Source: Cunninghamia lanceolata (taxonomy: Eukaryota > Streptophyta > Pinopsida > Cupressales > Cupressaceae). From it: DNA of 64,000 bases. The position numbers were made by a program, and so were the translations under genes. A model generated the notes under the pieces. The model saw nothing but the letters and a program-made list of their open reading frames with translations, did no database searches and was not told the origin of the DNA. This document shows, in pieces, positions 10,366 to 20,868 of this stretch; position 1 is the first letter of the stretch; each line of letters opens with the position of its first letter. The stretch lies in assembly GCA_027924645.1 (NCBI GenBank), contig BSBN01001251.1, positions 2,294,001 to 2,358,000 of the forward strand, given 5' to 3'.

Positions 10366-12537
10366 ATGCCTAATACCAACCAAAATAATATCCCTACAAT
10401 CCAACAACAATCACCCCTTGATGCCAATGTTATGATAAATCCTTTTGGAATCCAATCACAAGGTCACCCAACCAACATTAATAATGTGGATCAAGATGTC
10501 ATAGATTTCATGCAAGACACTGATTCCATAAACATACTAGATATAGTCCTAAAATTGGATCCAAATAAATATCTTGAGTTCCTCATCCAAAATGGTGCTG
10601 CCATACCCACCTCTTCACAACCATCTTCATCTAACACCATTTCTAACACATCCCAAACTTCAAACACTACCACAAATCCAACTTCCACATCAACCATAAT
10701 AAATCCTATCTCCACATCAACATCAACTATAAGCACATCCACACCCCAAATCACCCTCAATATTCCCAACAACACCACATACACAAGTGCTTCCACGAGT
10801 GTACCACAACTCGATGCCAACACAATAGCCTTCATAACTAAATTATTTTCCCAACCACCCTATAACACATCCAACACATGCAACAACCCCTTATCTAACT
10901 TCACATTCACACAACCCCCTGTCTCTCAACCACCTATCTCACAACAGTTGTGTCATCTTCCATTCAAAATCCTAACCAAAAAAAAATTCCACCACACGGC
11001 ATACAATAACTCCTTGCCTATCAACATCATCAAGCCAAACAAAATCAAAACCAAAACCCACCTCAACATCAACAAATCCCCTATTTCCTCCAACAATTAA
11101 TCCATCAACAATAATCACACATACCACAACCTCCACTAACCCAGGATTTATCTAGCATTGTGCAAACCTTGATCCAAAAGGTTGACAATATGCAACATGG
11201 GCACAAGAGAAAACCCTAGGGAACACCTTAGGGAGTTTTACATTGCTTTCTTAGAAGTCTCATACGATGACACATACTTGATGAGACTCTTTCCTAGAAG
11301 CTTAGGTGGCAAATCCACTGAATGGTTTTCTCATCTTCCCCTTGGCATCAAAACATTCCATAAGCTTGCAGAGAAATTTGTAAATCATTTCTCCTATAAC
11401 TTTAAACATGAAATATCCATGACACACCTTTGCAACATGAAACAAAATAATGGGGAATCCTTCGCTGCCTTTTTACAAAGATGGAGAAGCCTAGCAAGCA
11501 AACTCCCTTGGCCTATTCCTAAGAAATAATTAGTCACTATGTTTGTGACTAATTTAAATCAAGAAATGGGATTCCATTTGCAAATTCAATGTGATTCAAC
11601 CTTTGAGGAGGTTATAGATAAAGGAACAACCATAGAGAGAGCCCTCATTGCTAAGGGGGCTATCAAAATGTACAACAATGACAACAACAACAAAGTCAAT
11701 GGCAACAACACCAACACCCCCAACACCAACAACAATAATTCATCCCATGACAAACCCTGCTTTTGGGGCAAAAATGAAAACACTCTTAATAATGATGTTA
11801 CCGATGTTAAGAGTGTCCAAAATATACAAACAACCACACCGTCAAATTAATCCACAAGCAACAATGTAAACATTCCCAAGGGACCACCCAAAAAAAATAA
11901 TGCACCCAAGAAGAGATTTACACCCTTGGGTGAACCTATCGAGGATGTTTTGAGAAATCTCATCAAGGAAAATCTAATCACAATGCCACCCATTCGCCCC
12001 TATGATGATAACCAATCTAAACCCTCTTGGTTTGATGAAAATGCTTATTGTGAATATCATCATGTGAAAGGGCATTAAACATCTAACTGTATGAGGTTGA
12101 AACATTACATCCAAGATCTTGTAGATAAGGTGATATAACCATTGACAAACCTCCAAAACAATCACCTAATGCCAACTTAGGAGCATACAAAGCTCCACTA
12201 CCGGATCATAATAAGGGAAAAGCCTCATCTTCCAATCAAACCTACAACGTTATGCCACCTCTCTCTTCTTTTGACTCCATCGTGGGATGAATAGAAGATT
12301 CTTCCAACCATATCAATACCATCACCATTCGAGCCAATTGTGTCGTTACCACTCATCGAGGCCGCATCTCCATCCGTGGAGCCCCCACCAATAATCAACC
12401 CTCTACATACGCACCTACCAATCCTCCATCCACTCACAAATATAACCTCCTTGATGACCTTAGAAAGACCCCCACTCAAATTTCCATCCTTGGGTTGATT
12501 CGTACATCCCCTCCACAAGGATGTCCTCAACAAAGCC
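10366..12537 (+). pseudogene. gag: gag of element 1 (broken)
   Basis: Capsid/nucleocapsid precursor of a Tat-like Ty3/Gypsy element. The N-terminal part (10,366-11,100) is Asn/Ser/Thr/Pro-rich. A retrotransposon gag domain follows at about 11,182-11,850 (REHLREFYIAFLEVSYDD, KSTEWFSHLP, FVNHFSYNFK, ESFAAFLQRWR). A short zinc-knuckle-like motif lies at about 12,045-12,120 (CEYHHVKGH, then SNCMRLKHYIQDLVDKG), with a stop where a Thr or Arg is expected. Several stops (about 11,527, 11,848, 12,076) and frame changes make it non-functional. The ATG at 10,366 is the first in a long frame and is taken as the start. The protease follows directly. Confidence 0.85.
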
Positions 12538-12980
12538 TTGATGGAGACCCAAGTCCCTACTAACTTGAATGTTGATCAATTCCAAGCCATGGTAGGACAC
12601 ATTGCCTCTCTTCATCATATCACCTTCTCTGAGAAAGACCTACCTACATCCAACACCTCACATAATGAAGCCCTTCACATTGAAGTCCTAATCCACAAAC
12701 ATACTATCAAACAAGTCTTAATAGATGGTGGCTCTGGCCTAAATCTTTGCACTCTAAAACTATTAAAGCACTTGGGATACTCTGATGTGGTTGTGGACTC
12801 TAGTGAGTGTATATCCATTAAAGGATATGATGATATTGAAAGATTGTCTGAGGGCACCATTAGGCTTCCCATTCAAGTGGGACAAAAGATTTTAGAAACT
12901 AAATGTCAAGTTCTTGATCTTGACCTCCCATAGAACATTCTCCTCGGCTGACCATGGATCCATGCCATGTAATCCATTCC
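12538..12980 (+). pseudogene. Retropepsin (aspartic protease) of element 1, broken
   Basis: The frame contains KQVLIDGGSGLNLCTLKLL, the retropepsin active-site region. Asp is encoded at 12,724; the usual D-S/T-G is D-G-G here, so the second active-site residue is changed. Further on comes the expected end of the fold, ILLG-stop-PWIHAM, where the stop replaces the Arg of the family motif ILLGRPWIHAM. The protease would cleave the gag-pol precursor. The stop and changed motif argue that it is dead. Confidence 0.8.
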
Positions 12981-13071
12981 ATCCACTTTTCATCACTGCC
13001 TAAAATTCCCATATAACGGCACGGAAGTCACTATCTATGTCAATCCCCACCCTTTCCAATACTGTAGCTTT

Positions 13072-13704
13072 GTGGAAGGACATGACCAAACTTTTTGCCC
13101 TTGCAACTATGCCACCAAAGCATCCACCGCTTACACCAATCCAAAATCTTCCATCTCATACATTGATCCTTCCAACATAGCATCCACATCACAAACCTCC
13201 ACCCCTCCTGAGGTCAAGATCAAGATAAGTGACATGGGATGTGGAGAATATGATCTACATAGCACATTCTATGTAGGCTTACTCCCACCATCCCCTAAGG
13301 CATTTGGTTCCCCTAAGGACAATGAAGTCTCCATGACAATCATCAAATGCAAGTCATCTCCCATCTTCAAGTGCAAACACTTCATGGAACAAGATGTCCT
13401 CGAAGACATATCCTCTTGGTTATACAAATATGAAGATGAACAACAAGAAGCTCTTATCCTCCCAACTGAGATCTATGGAAAGGGTTTTGAGATTATCGAA
13501 TACATGGGTTACAAAGGACAAGGTGGCATAGGCCTTCATGAACATGGAATTATTGAACGTATTCAAGCAACAAGGAATCCTTATCTCCATGGGCTAGGAT
13601 ATGGAAAACAAGAGTCTACCCCCAACAAACTTGAGTGTAACTTGAGTGAGGATGCTAGGTCTTTCCCTGTGATCGATAAAGGACCATCAAGACTCCTTTT
13701 CTGA
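13072..13704 (+). pseudogene. G-patch-containing linker between protease and RT of element 1
   Basis: A 210-codon open stretch downstream of the protease. Residues about 136-180 (nt 13,477-13,611) form a G-patch: FEIIEYMGYKGQGGIGLHEH, then a spacer and LHGLGYGKQ, with the glycine spacing of that RNA/helicase-binding motif. G-patches between protease and RT are known in several plant Ty3/Gypsy elements. The frame continues with damage to 13,910 (IDWDQQGPLDLDV, DEAIVEFLRVRDHMP), where solo LTR A interrupts it, and the polyprotein resumes at 20,869. A related G-patch sits in element 2 (52,637-52,757, minus). Confidence 0.8.
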
Positions 13705-14551
13705 TTTCGCTAAACTTTTTGAATCATCCATATGCACCATCTACACCCTAACAACCATGACATCAACATATAATGACCTACCTCTCATTTACCCCAACTC
13801 ATAGATTGGGACCAACAAGGGCCTCTCGACCTTGATGTCACACAAAATGATGAAGCTATTGTAGAATTCCTAAGGGTTAGAGACCATATGCCCCTTGGAG
13901 ACCATAGAGTTGTTGTGTGGTTACATAACACGCCCCATTTTTCCTTAGCAAAACAAGGACCCAACCTTTTTTTTATCTTTTTCCCTACTTTCGTGCCCTG
14001 GGTGGTATGGTAAAGGTGAAGTATCAAATGCAGTGATAGGATATCACCCTATGTATGCATAGACCTCATTAAAAGGGGTTGAATGCCAGAGTCAGATTTT
14101 ATTGTCATCAACCTCATCAAGTGAAAGAGTACAAAATTCTAAGCAGGTTTGCCTTTTGGATCACCCTAAAATTCCTTAGGGATAAGAAGTTATGGTCAGT
14201 CAAAGTTGGTCAAACCGGTCATATATGAGAGGGTCATCACATTTTCATAATATCGCTGACATTCACTAATGTCCTAGACATAGGTTTTAGCATGAAAGTC
14301 TCAATATTTGCATATTCACTAAATGTGCAGACGTCAAATTTTAGTCAGGAAACACTCACCCGTCAATTATCCACATACATTCCCGAGGGGGTGCACATTA
14401 GCACTAATATCCCTGATATTTGCTAATGTGCAGACATACTCCAAATATAGTGAAAACACCGAGCATCATCACATTTCCTAATATCCTACATATTAGTCAA
14501 TATGATGATGATGTCACCTTGATCTAAAATAAAGAAGACCCGAAGTAATAG

Positions 14552-14880
14552 TGACGTCATCAAGATCCCCAATGTTAAGAAGGTCATCTCTTACTCAATA
14601 TCCCAAATATTTGTTAATATCCTGACCCAATGCAAAATAAAGGAAAATCTCAATACCCTGCACATTAACTAAGATCCTTGATCTTTGCCAATATGATGAG
14701 GACATAATTTCTTCTCTAGTTCGAAATATTAGTGAAGAATGCTGACGTCACCCTCATCTTTGAATGCGGGGGGATATTTCGCATACTTAAGGACCATGAC
14801 ATTCCTTAATATCCCCATGTCCACTCTTGAAATGCATAACCTATGGATTCTTGTGAACCAATAGGATGTTGCCACGTGGC
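14552..14880 (+). promoter_or_regulatory. bZIP-type motif cluster in LTR A
   Basis: TGACGTCA occurs at 14,552-14,559 and 14,743-14,750, and a perfect G-box GCCACGTGGC at 14,871-14,880. All lie 0.7-1.1 kb upstream of the LTR ORF. In plants such motifs bind bZIP/TGA-type factors. Equivalent motifs occur in LTR B (G-box 26,052-26,061) and LTR C (TGACGTCA 39,544-39,551 and 39,614-39,621). A role in driving the ORF is inferred. Confidence 0.5.
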
Positions 14881-15245
14881 ACATTGACCCAATCATAGCA
14901 GAACATTATGATATCATGATCATTAAACAAAGGTAAAATGACCCATCTTTTGGTCGTTCGTCAACGGTTGATCATTGTCATGATGACATCATGTGTATTC
15001 TTCTAAGATCATGTATATTGCTTAATATCCCTGATATATGTGAATGTGCATACCTGCATTAAATGTTGTTCTAACGGTTGGTAGACATTCAAATTCTCAA
15101 ATTACACCGCGCCACCTATTATGATCTCAATAGATTACGGTGTAGATCCATGAACGAGGACAATTAAGCATTAAAGACACCCTAATTCGTTGGTTTAAAA
15201 GTAAATTTGAGGTTTATTTTGATATTATCATGCATTCAAGAGAAG

Positions 15246-15257
15246 AAATTATAGAGC
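15246..15257 (+). promoter_or_regulatory. Conserved block AAATTATAGAGC, candidate core promoter of LTR ORF (copy A)
   Basis: The 12-mer is identical in all three LTRs (15,246; 26,463; 40,079) and lies 142-159 bp before the putative intron donor in each. The surroundings are much more diverged. TTATAGA could act as a TATA element. In copy A a second TATA-like CTATAAAAAC lies at about 15,288-15,297. Confidence 0.4.
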
Positions 15258-15401
15258 TCTTGAGATTAAGATGCCATTATTGTAACCTATAAAAACTCAA
15301 CAAAATGGAGTGCATCTGCTAACGGCGAATGGAGGATATCTACATGGTACAAGTGCATTTCAGGATATAGATCTAATAATTTAAAAGGACGTGAACCTCG
15401 A

Positions 15402-15601
15402 GTATGTAATAGTAAAACCCTCTTTTGTCATTTATGGGTAAAAGAAATAGGTAAGTGTTGCTTTTACAACAGTAAATTGGTATGGTGATGTGGTAGGGTG
15501 TATGCATTTTAAAAGTCAACATGTCGTGACATTCTTGCAATCGTTACATTTGAATGTATATGTTGCATGTTAGGGTAAGATATGTATGTTCTTTATTACA
15601 G
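15402..15601 (+). other. Putative 5'-UTR intron of the LTR ORF (copy A)
   Basis: The donor GTATGTAATAG at 15,402 and acceptor TTCTTTATTACAG ending at 15,601 give a 200-nt intron ending six bases before the ATG at 15,608. Copies B (26,622-26,815, 194 nt) and C (40,221-40,419, 199 nt) have donor and acceptor at the same places and nearly the same length. Splicing is inferred from sequence only. Confidence 0.5.
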
Positions 15602-15607
15602 GATACC

Positions 15608-18600
15608 ATGGATATTCGAAAGAACATATTAGACACAGAATTCCTACAACCTACGAGCATACAATTGGAGGGGACATCCTTCAAATATGGTCAAATCAAT
15701 GATACACATCTAGGGAGTACAGATTTGGATGTATGGACAGCACAATCAGAGAAGGGGAGTGGGAAGCCCATGCTTATCAATGTTTATAATTTAGGCATGT
15801 GGCATGTCAGAGGGTTCCCCTACATAACTGAGTCAATTGAGTTAGTAGTTGAATGTGCCAGAAATTATAACCCTCACAATAGGAAAGTTGAAAAACACGG
15901 CCAGGTGTATGCCAATTTCTCTGTCGAGGGCATCACAACAGGTTTCAATCTGCCAAAAGGACCCAATGTGTGCAAGATAGACTTGGGTGAATTAACAAAA
16001 CAATACAATAATACCCAAAAAGAGTGCAGAAGCATCATATTCTCATAGAGAGCAAGCAATAGTACCTACAGGGCTTCTGCAAAGTTACCAGTACACCTAT
16101 ATAAGTTTGACTTCACCCCTGAATATTAGTACCTAATGGTCATGCTCAGTCGCATGAGGGGGACGCCAAATGCAGGTTATTTTGAAGATTGGATGTATGG
16201 ATTAATGAGAATGGTAGTACCGCAACACCCCAATGGGCGACCATCATCAATGATAGCCTTGATGAGGGTATGAGGAGGCTTGGACGAAAAACAAATATGT
16301 TTCATATGACTTCATATGTAGTTTATGCATGTGCATATGGAGGGACCTTTAATGGTTTACAAATGATTGGCAAGGTTGGCTACAACTATGGCAAGGTGAA
16401 CATATGGGATCATTATCCCCAATTGAAGAAAAGAGAATCCCTCCAGCACTACAAGAGAGTCAATGAATCATTTATTATGCATGTAGTCCGGACCATGGAG
16501 GAGGATAGAGCAAAGAGACTAAACATGGAGGCTCAAGCAGCAATATATAGAAAATGTGCATGGTTCATTTAATTTCCCACATTTTCATACATAAGAATGG
16601 AGGGTTTTACTTGGAAACCCCTCATGTTGCAAAGATATCCAACTAACAAAGTCATATTAATGGAAATGGCTAGGCAAATATTACCTTCGTTTGAAGCCTT
16701 TGTAAAAGAATAAGAGACCTAATGTCTTGTTTCCACTCATCATTGGGTGGTACATGTGTGTTGATAAGGAGATTGCCAAGAAGGCCAGAGGAGGATTACA
16801 ACTAATGTCCCTATAGCCATTCCCTGTCACTAGGCAATATGACCCCTACAGCAGAATGCAGGCATTGTTTAAGAAGTTTGTGCATCAAGTCCACATTGAA
16901 GATTACTGTACAAATCGTGATGATGAGGCTGAAGTAAGAAGAAGGAATTATCAAAGACTCACTTTGAAGCAGGTTCATACACTAGACTGCATACCAGTTC
17001 TACTTAATTGCATGAAGATGATGGGAACATCATGTCCGAGAGTATGAGGACAAGAAAGTATACAATGAGGCAATTTCATCACCTGATTGGAGCTTACCAG
17101 AGGAAACCTCTTTAGAAATCATAACACAAAAGGTTATGTAGTTGACTAAAGAATGGATAGATAAAGAAGTCATTGCACTCAAAGAAAAGGGAGTGGCTAT
17201 TACTGTAGATAAAAAGAGGAAAATACAAGAGCTAGCAGAAGAGGAATATGATGATTTCCTCAAGGAAAAGAGGGCTTCTAAAGGAGATAGTAAACAAGGT
17301 GATACACCTAAAGGAGCCAAAAAGGAGCCACATAATATAGGTATAACAATCATCAGGAGATCTCCTCCTAAGAAGGATGTAGCCTCATCATCAGCTGCAA
17401 CAACATCCTAGGAGCCTGCAGAGCAGCAAGAGCCTGCCACCAAGCCTATTGCAGTTGGTGAGGAAATGGAAGAGGATTCTTATGAAGATGGCCCCCTCAT
17501 AATAAAGAGGAGAAAAGGGAAAACCCAAAAGGTGCATCAGAAGAAGAGTCCAGCCCCAGAAATGAAAGGGTCAGTTGATGTGCACCCTGTTTTGTTGAAA
17601 GGTATAGGTGATGAGGGAATAAGGAAGAGCCTGTAGCATGATGTGCCCATCCCCACCATAGTAAAATTTAAAACTAAAATGGTTGAGGAACAAAGGAAAG
17701 AGATGAAGGACAAAAGAGGTGATCAACCTCTTCCCTTAGATGAAACAGTTGAGCTCTCAGATGATGAAGTAGTGAATGAGGTGTCTACCATCCCTATGGA
17801 GACACTAGTAAAGAATACAAAGATGACCCCTCAAGGTACTCCCACAATACATAATTAATAGAAGAGGAGGAAATAGAAGAAGATAATCCTGAGGACATAG
17901 CACAACAAATTGGTTTGGCAGGATTGGTAGATCAGGTTACCAGTCCAACAGTGATAGACTTAACCTATCAGGGTGAGGATGATAAAAGTAAAGATGAGGA
18001 CTTGCCTCTAGAGTAAAATAAATTAGAAGTTAATGTAGTTATGGAGGAGGATACATAAGTGCCTAATCAAAATGATGGTCAGGATAATGAACAAATACCT
18101 GAGAAGGGGCAGAGGAAGTGAAGATAGTCAAACCCCAAGGTTCTAAAGAAACAGATATGCCAAAAGGTGGGGAACAAGGTCCTTAGGTAGGGGATGATCA
18201 AGGAAAAGAAGAGAATGTGAACAAGGACAGTCAAAAGGATCATCATGATATTCTAGATCTGAGTAATTCAAACCCTCATATGGATCCACCACCACAAGAT
18301 GAGCAGGATCATAATGCAAAGGTAACACAAGAGGTCCCTGCACATGAGGAGTTCCATGATGAGGAGCCACCCAATGAACAAGAGAAAGGGCAGTCACCAC
18401 CAAGGGTGGAACAGAGTATAAGGTCACAAGATGTTCACATTGAACACATAGACCAACAAGGGTCTAAAGATGAGGTTCCATATTGGTTGCAACATGAGGT
18501 AAATCCACATCCACCTAGTGTTGCCTCAAATTTTGATATTGCTTCATTATTTTCAGCCAACATAGCTAAGCCAAAGAGGAGGGCTAGGGTGACATCAGCA

Positions 18601-19689
18601 ATAAAAAGAGATTCGGCTACCGGTAGGAGAACAACTGAAGTAGTTGTACCTATGGTGGACAAAGCCAAGGGAGAGATAAGTGTCGGTGAGTTCCAAATAG
18701 CCACTATTGACTTGGGCTTTGCCACAGAACAACAAGAAGGCCAAGAGGCCAAAGATATAATTGATTCATTACTAACTAGATTGAAAAAGGAGAAGAGTAA
18801 AAATAAGGTGCAGAAAGAGCACATTGCTTAGTTGCACACATTCATAAAGGGACTAGTAGACCCCACCAATATTCATGTCAGCACATCCACGCCACTCACC
18901 ATCATATCCCAGGATGAGGCGACAGGGTTGGACATTATGAAGCAAAAAGTGCATATGATGGATAAATGGTTTATTCAATTCATTACTGAAGCAGAAAAGG
19001 TAATAAAAACCTCTCTTAGTAATTGGAACCTGCTCAGTGCATTGAAGAGCAAGGTAGATAAACTACAGAAAGAGGTTGGGCAGAGGTCAATCAAAGTAGA
19101 GAAGCATTTGACCACCCTGTCTAAGATGAAATACATACATGTGAATGTCCTGATATACAACAAAATATTAAATAACCAGACACCATAGCTATTGAATATA
19201 TGGTATGAAGATACCAAGTTTGAAGGTGATATCCTTAAGAAGTGCAATGCAAAACTCAGAGATATCAGCGTTAAATTGCACAAGCTTTTGTTTGAGGAGG
19301 TAGAAATCCTGGAGGTCCTTGAGGAAAATGTGGAAGGAAAGATAGAAAATTAGGATGTTGACTTTGCAATCAAGGCTTTTCAGGACAATTTTAAGCCTGC
19401 ATCAAATGACCCCCTCAATCATTTATTAGAAGGCATATCAAGAAGGCCATGAGGATGAAGTCAAAGGTAGAAAAATATAATGAAATGTTAAATAGTAGGA
19501 AGAATAAATGGATTGCACTACAAGCACAATTAAATTCACAAGGGCATGTAGTAGCAAAAGGGCAAGATCCAAGATGGGGGAGAAGTAGAAATGGTAGTGC
19601 AGGCATATGAGCCCATCAAGGGAGTCATCAGTGTGCATGCAGAAGAAAAAGACTTATCTATTGATGAAGAAGACAAAGAACCAGCATGA
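15608..19689 (+). pseudogene. Unknown LTR-encoded protein, copy A (about 1,360 codons, broken)
   Basis: I do not recognise this protein. The N-terminal ~430 residues look folded and are conserved in copies B and C: VVECARNYN, VEKHGQVYANFSVEGIT, WATIINDSLDEGMRRLG, HMTSYVVYACAYGGTF, NIWDHYPQL, VRTMEEDRAKRL. The middle is acidic and low-complexity, with a basic patch (KPKRRARVTS) and a conserved VPIPTIVKFK. The C-terminal ~300 residues are heptad-rich and probably coiled coil (KVDKLQKEVGQRS). The end is acidic (SIDEEDKEPA, stop at 19,687-19,689). Frame breaks and stops (about 16,046, 16,128, 16,570, 16,700-17,150, 17,400, 17,858, 19,186) make it a pseudogene. The N-terminal layout vaguely recalls plant transposon-associated domains such as Pfam Transposase_32, which is unproven. 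The start is the ATG just after the putative intron. Confidence 0.75.
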
Positions 19690-19879
19690 CACAATGTGAC
19701 AGAGTCATATATGTATAATATGTCAAGAAGGACAACTATATATTACTAGATGGTTGCCAACTAGCGACTTGTGCCACGTATTTACTCATTGACTTGGTCA
19801 AGGAATGATATGGACCGTTGATCTTAATTGATAAATCCTGATCATAGGATCATTTTGTAACTACTTCCTCCCCTTGTCC

Positions 19880-19888
19880 TATAAAAGG
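19880..19888 (+). promoter_or_regulatory. TATA box of LTR A
   Basis: TATAAAAGG lies about 190 bp after the ORF stop and about 980 bp before the LTR end. The same box is at 31,321 (B), 44,959 (C 5' LTR) and 51,476 (C 3' LTR). It is the likely promoter for genomic RNA, which places the unknown ORF in U3. Confidence 0.7.
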
Positions 19889-20868
19889 AGATGGAGTGCA
19901 CTTTGTAACCATTTGAAACTTAATTGAGATTAGATTGATGAAGCATCAGGACTAATTCTCAAGGCTAATTGTAAATGTACATCTCTTTTGCATACTCAAT
20001 GAAGAAGAAGCTATGGATTATATACAATCGTAAACTTTGAGTAATTTGTGAATGGATACTGGACATGTGCTTTGATTTGTTGTGTCCCTTGGAGTGCATT
20101 TCATGTTGTGCATGTTGTTTTCATTCCTTTCCATCGAAGTTAGCATCAATCATATTTAGCTATGGAACATCCTAGTGAACATATGGCTTGATTTCCTTCT
20201 CTTCATGACAGTATCAGGAATGTATATGGATCAATGGCTAAAGATTCACTCATTTCAGTAGAATTTAACAAGAATGCATTCAAATTTGTTTAATTTCATT
20301 TAATCACTATCACAATTACAAATTCACCAAAAAATCTTAAGCAAATACAGTAAAATATGTTGATATCTCGTAGGTAATTGAAAATCTATAGCATATTACA
20401 GAAAATAGCATGTTAAAATGATAAATATCATGCAAGTAAACATAAATAATGATAGAAATCATGCAAATACCAACCTATAGGCACATTATTTGAATAAATT
20501 CACAGTGCAGAGGTGAAATCTAGTTAATATTAGCTGATAAACAGAAGAAATGATCAAACTTACATAATATTTGCATCATCTGGCTAGATATAGTAGGATT
20601 AACCTTGTTTGTTGAGGAATTAATAGAAAGCAGGTGGAATTGAGACCATCCAGACATAAATTCTTGGAATTAGAAACGTAAGGCCCCTTGAATGGAAAAC
20701 AACAGGACAAATCAAACCAGTGAGCAACATTAGTAGATTATGAACTAATCCATGGAGACTTGGGATCATGAATTCTCTGAATTCATTGTATCTTTCAAGA
20801 TGATAAAGGTTTGATTTGAATTTCTTTATCTATGTTTGTTTATGCATAACATCATAACCAACAAGAGC

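Larger units (their letters stand above)
13911..20863 (+). mobile_element. Solo LTR A of the TGTTG family, 6,953 bp, containing an ORF
   Basis: It starts TGTTGTGTGGTTAC and ends ATAACCAACA. Flanks are AGAGT (13,906-13,910) and AGAGC (20,864-20,868), a 5-bp target duplication with one mismatch. Element 1 coding is interrupted here between the G-patch and RT regions. No primer-binding site, gag or pol lies inside. Its start matches the 5' LTR starts of elements B (25,042) and C (38,962), and its end matches the LTR ends of B (32,406) and C (45,912), which are directly followed by primer-binding sites. It is therefore one complete LTR, unusually long, with an unknown ORF (15,608-19,689) upstream of its TATA box (19,880). 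Confidence 0.9.

Noticed and set aside
10491..10835. 114-codon minus-strand ORF
   Set aside because: Shadow of the plus-strand gag N-terminus; the Val/Ile-rich sequence reflects Asn/Thr codons read backwards.
18435..18824. 129-codon minus-strand ORF
   Set aside because: Shadow of the LTR ORF copy A; the opposite frame has blocks conserved in copies B and C.
13911..19689. The unknown ORF as an ordinary internal gene of elements A-C
   Set aside because: In A there is no internal region, and in B and C the ORF lies upstream of the primer-binding site. TG/CA termini and target duplications put it inside the LTR.
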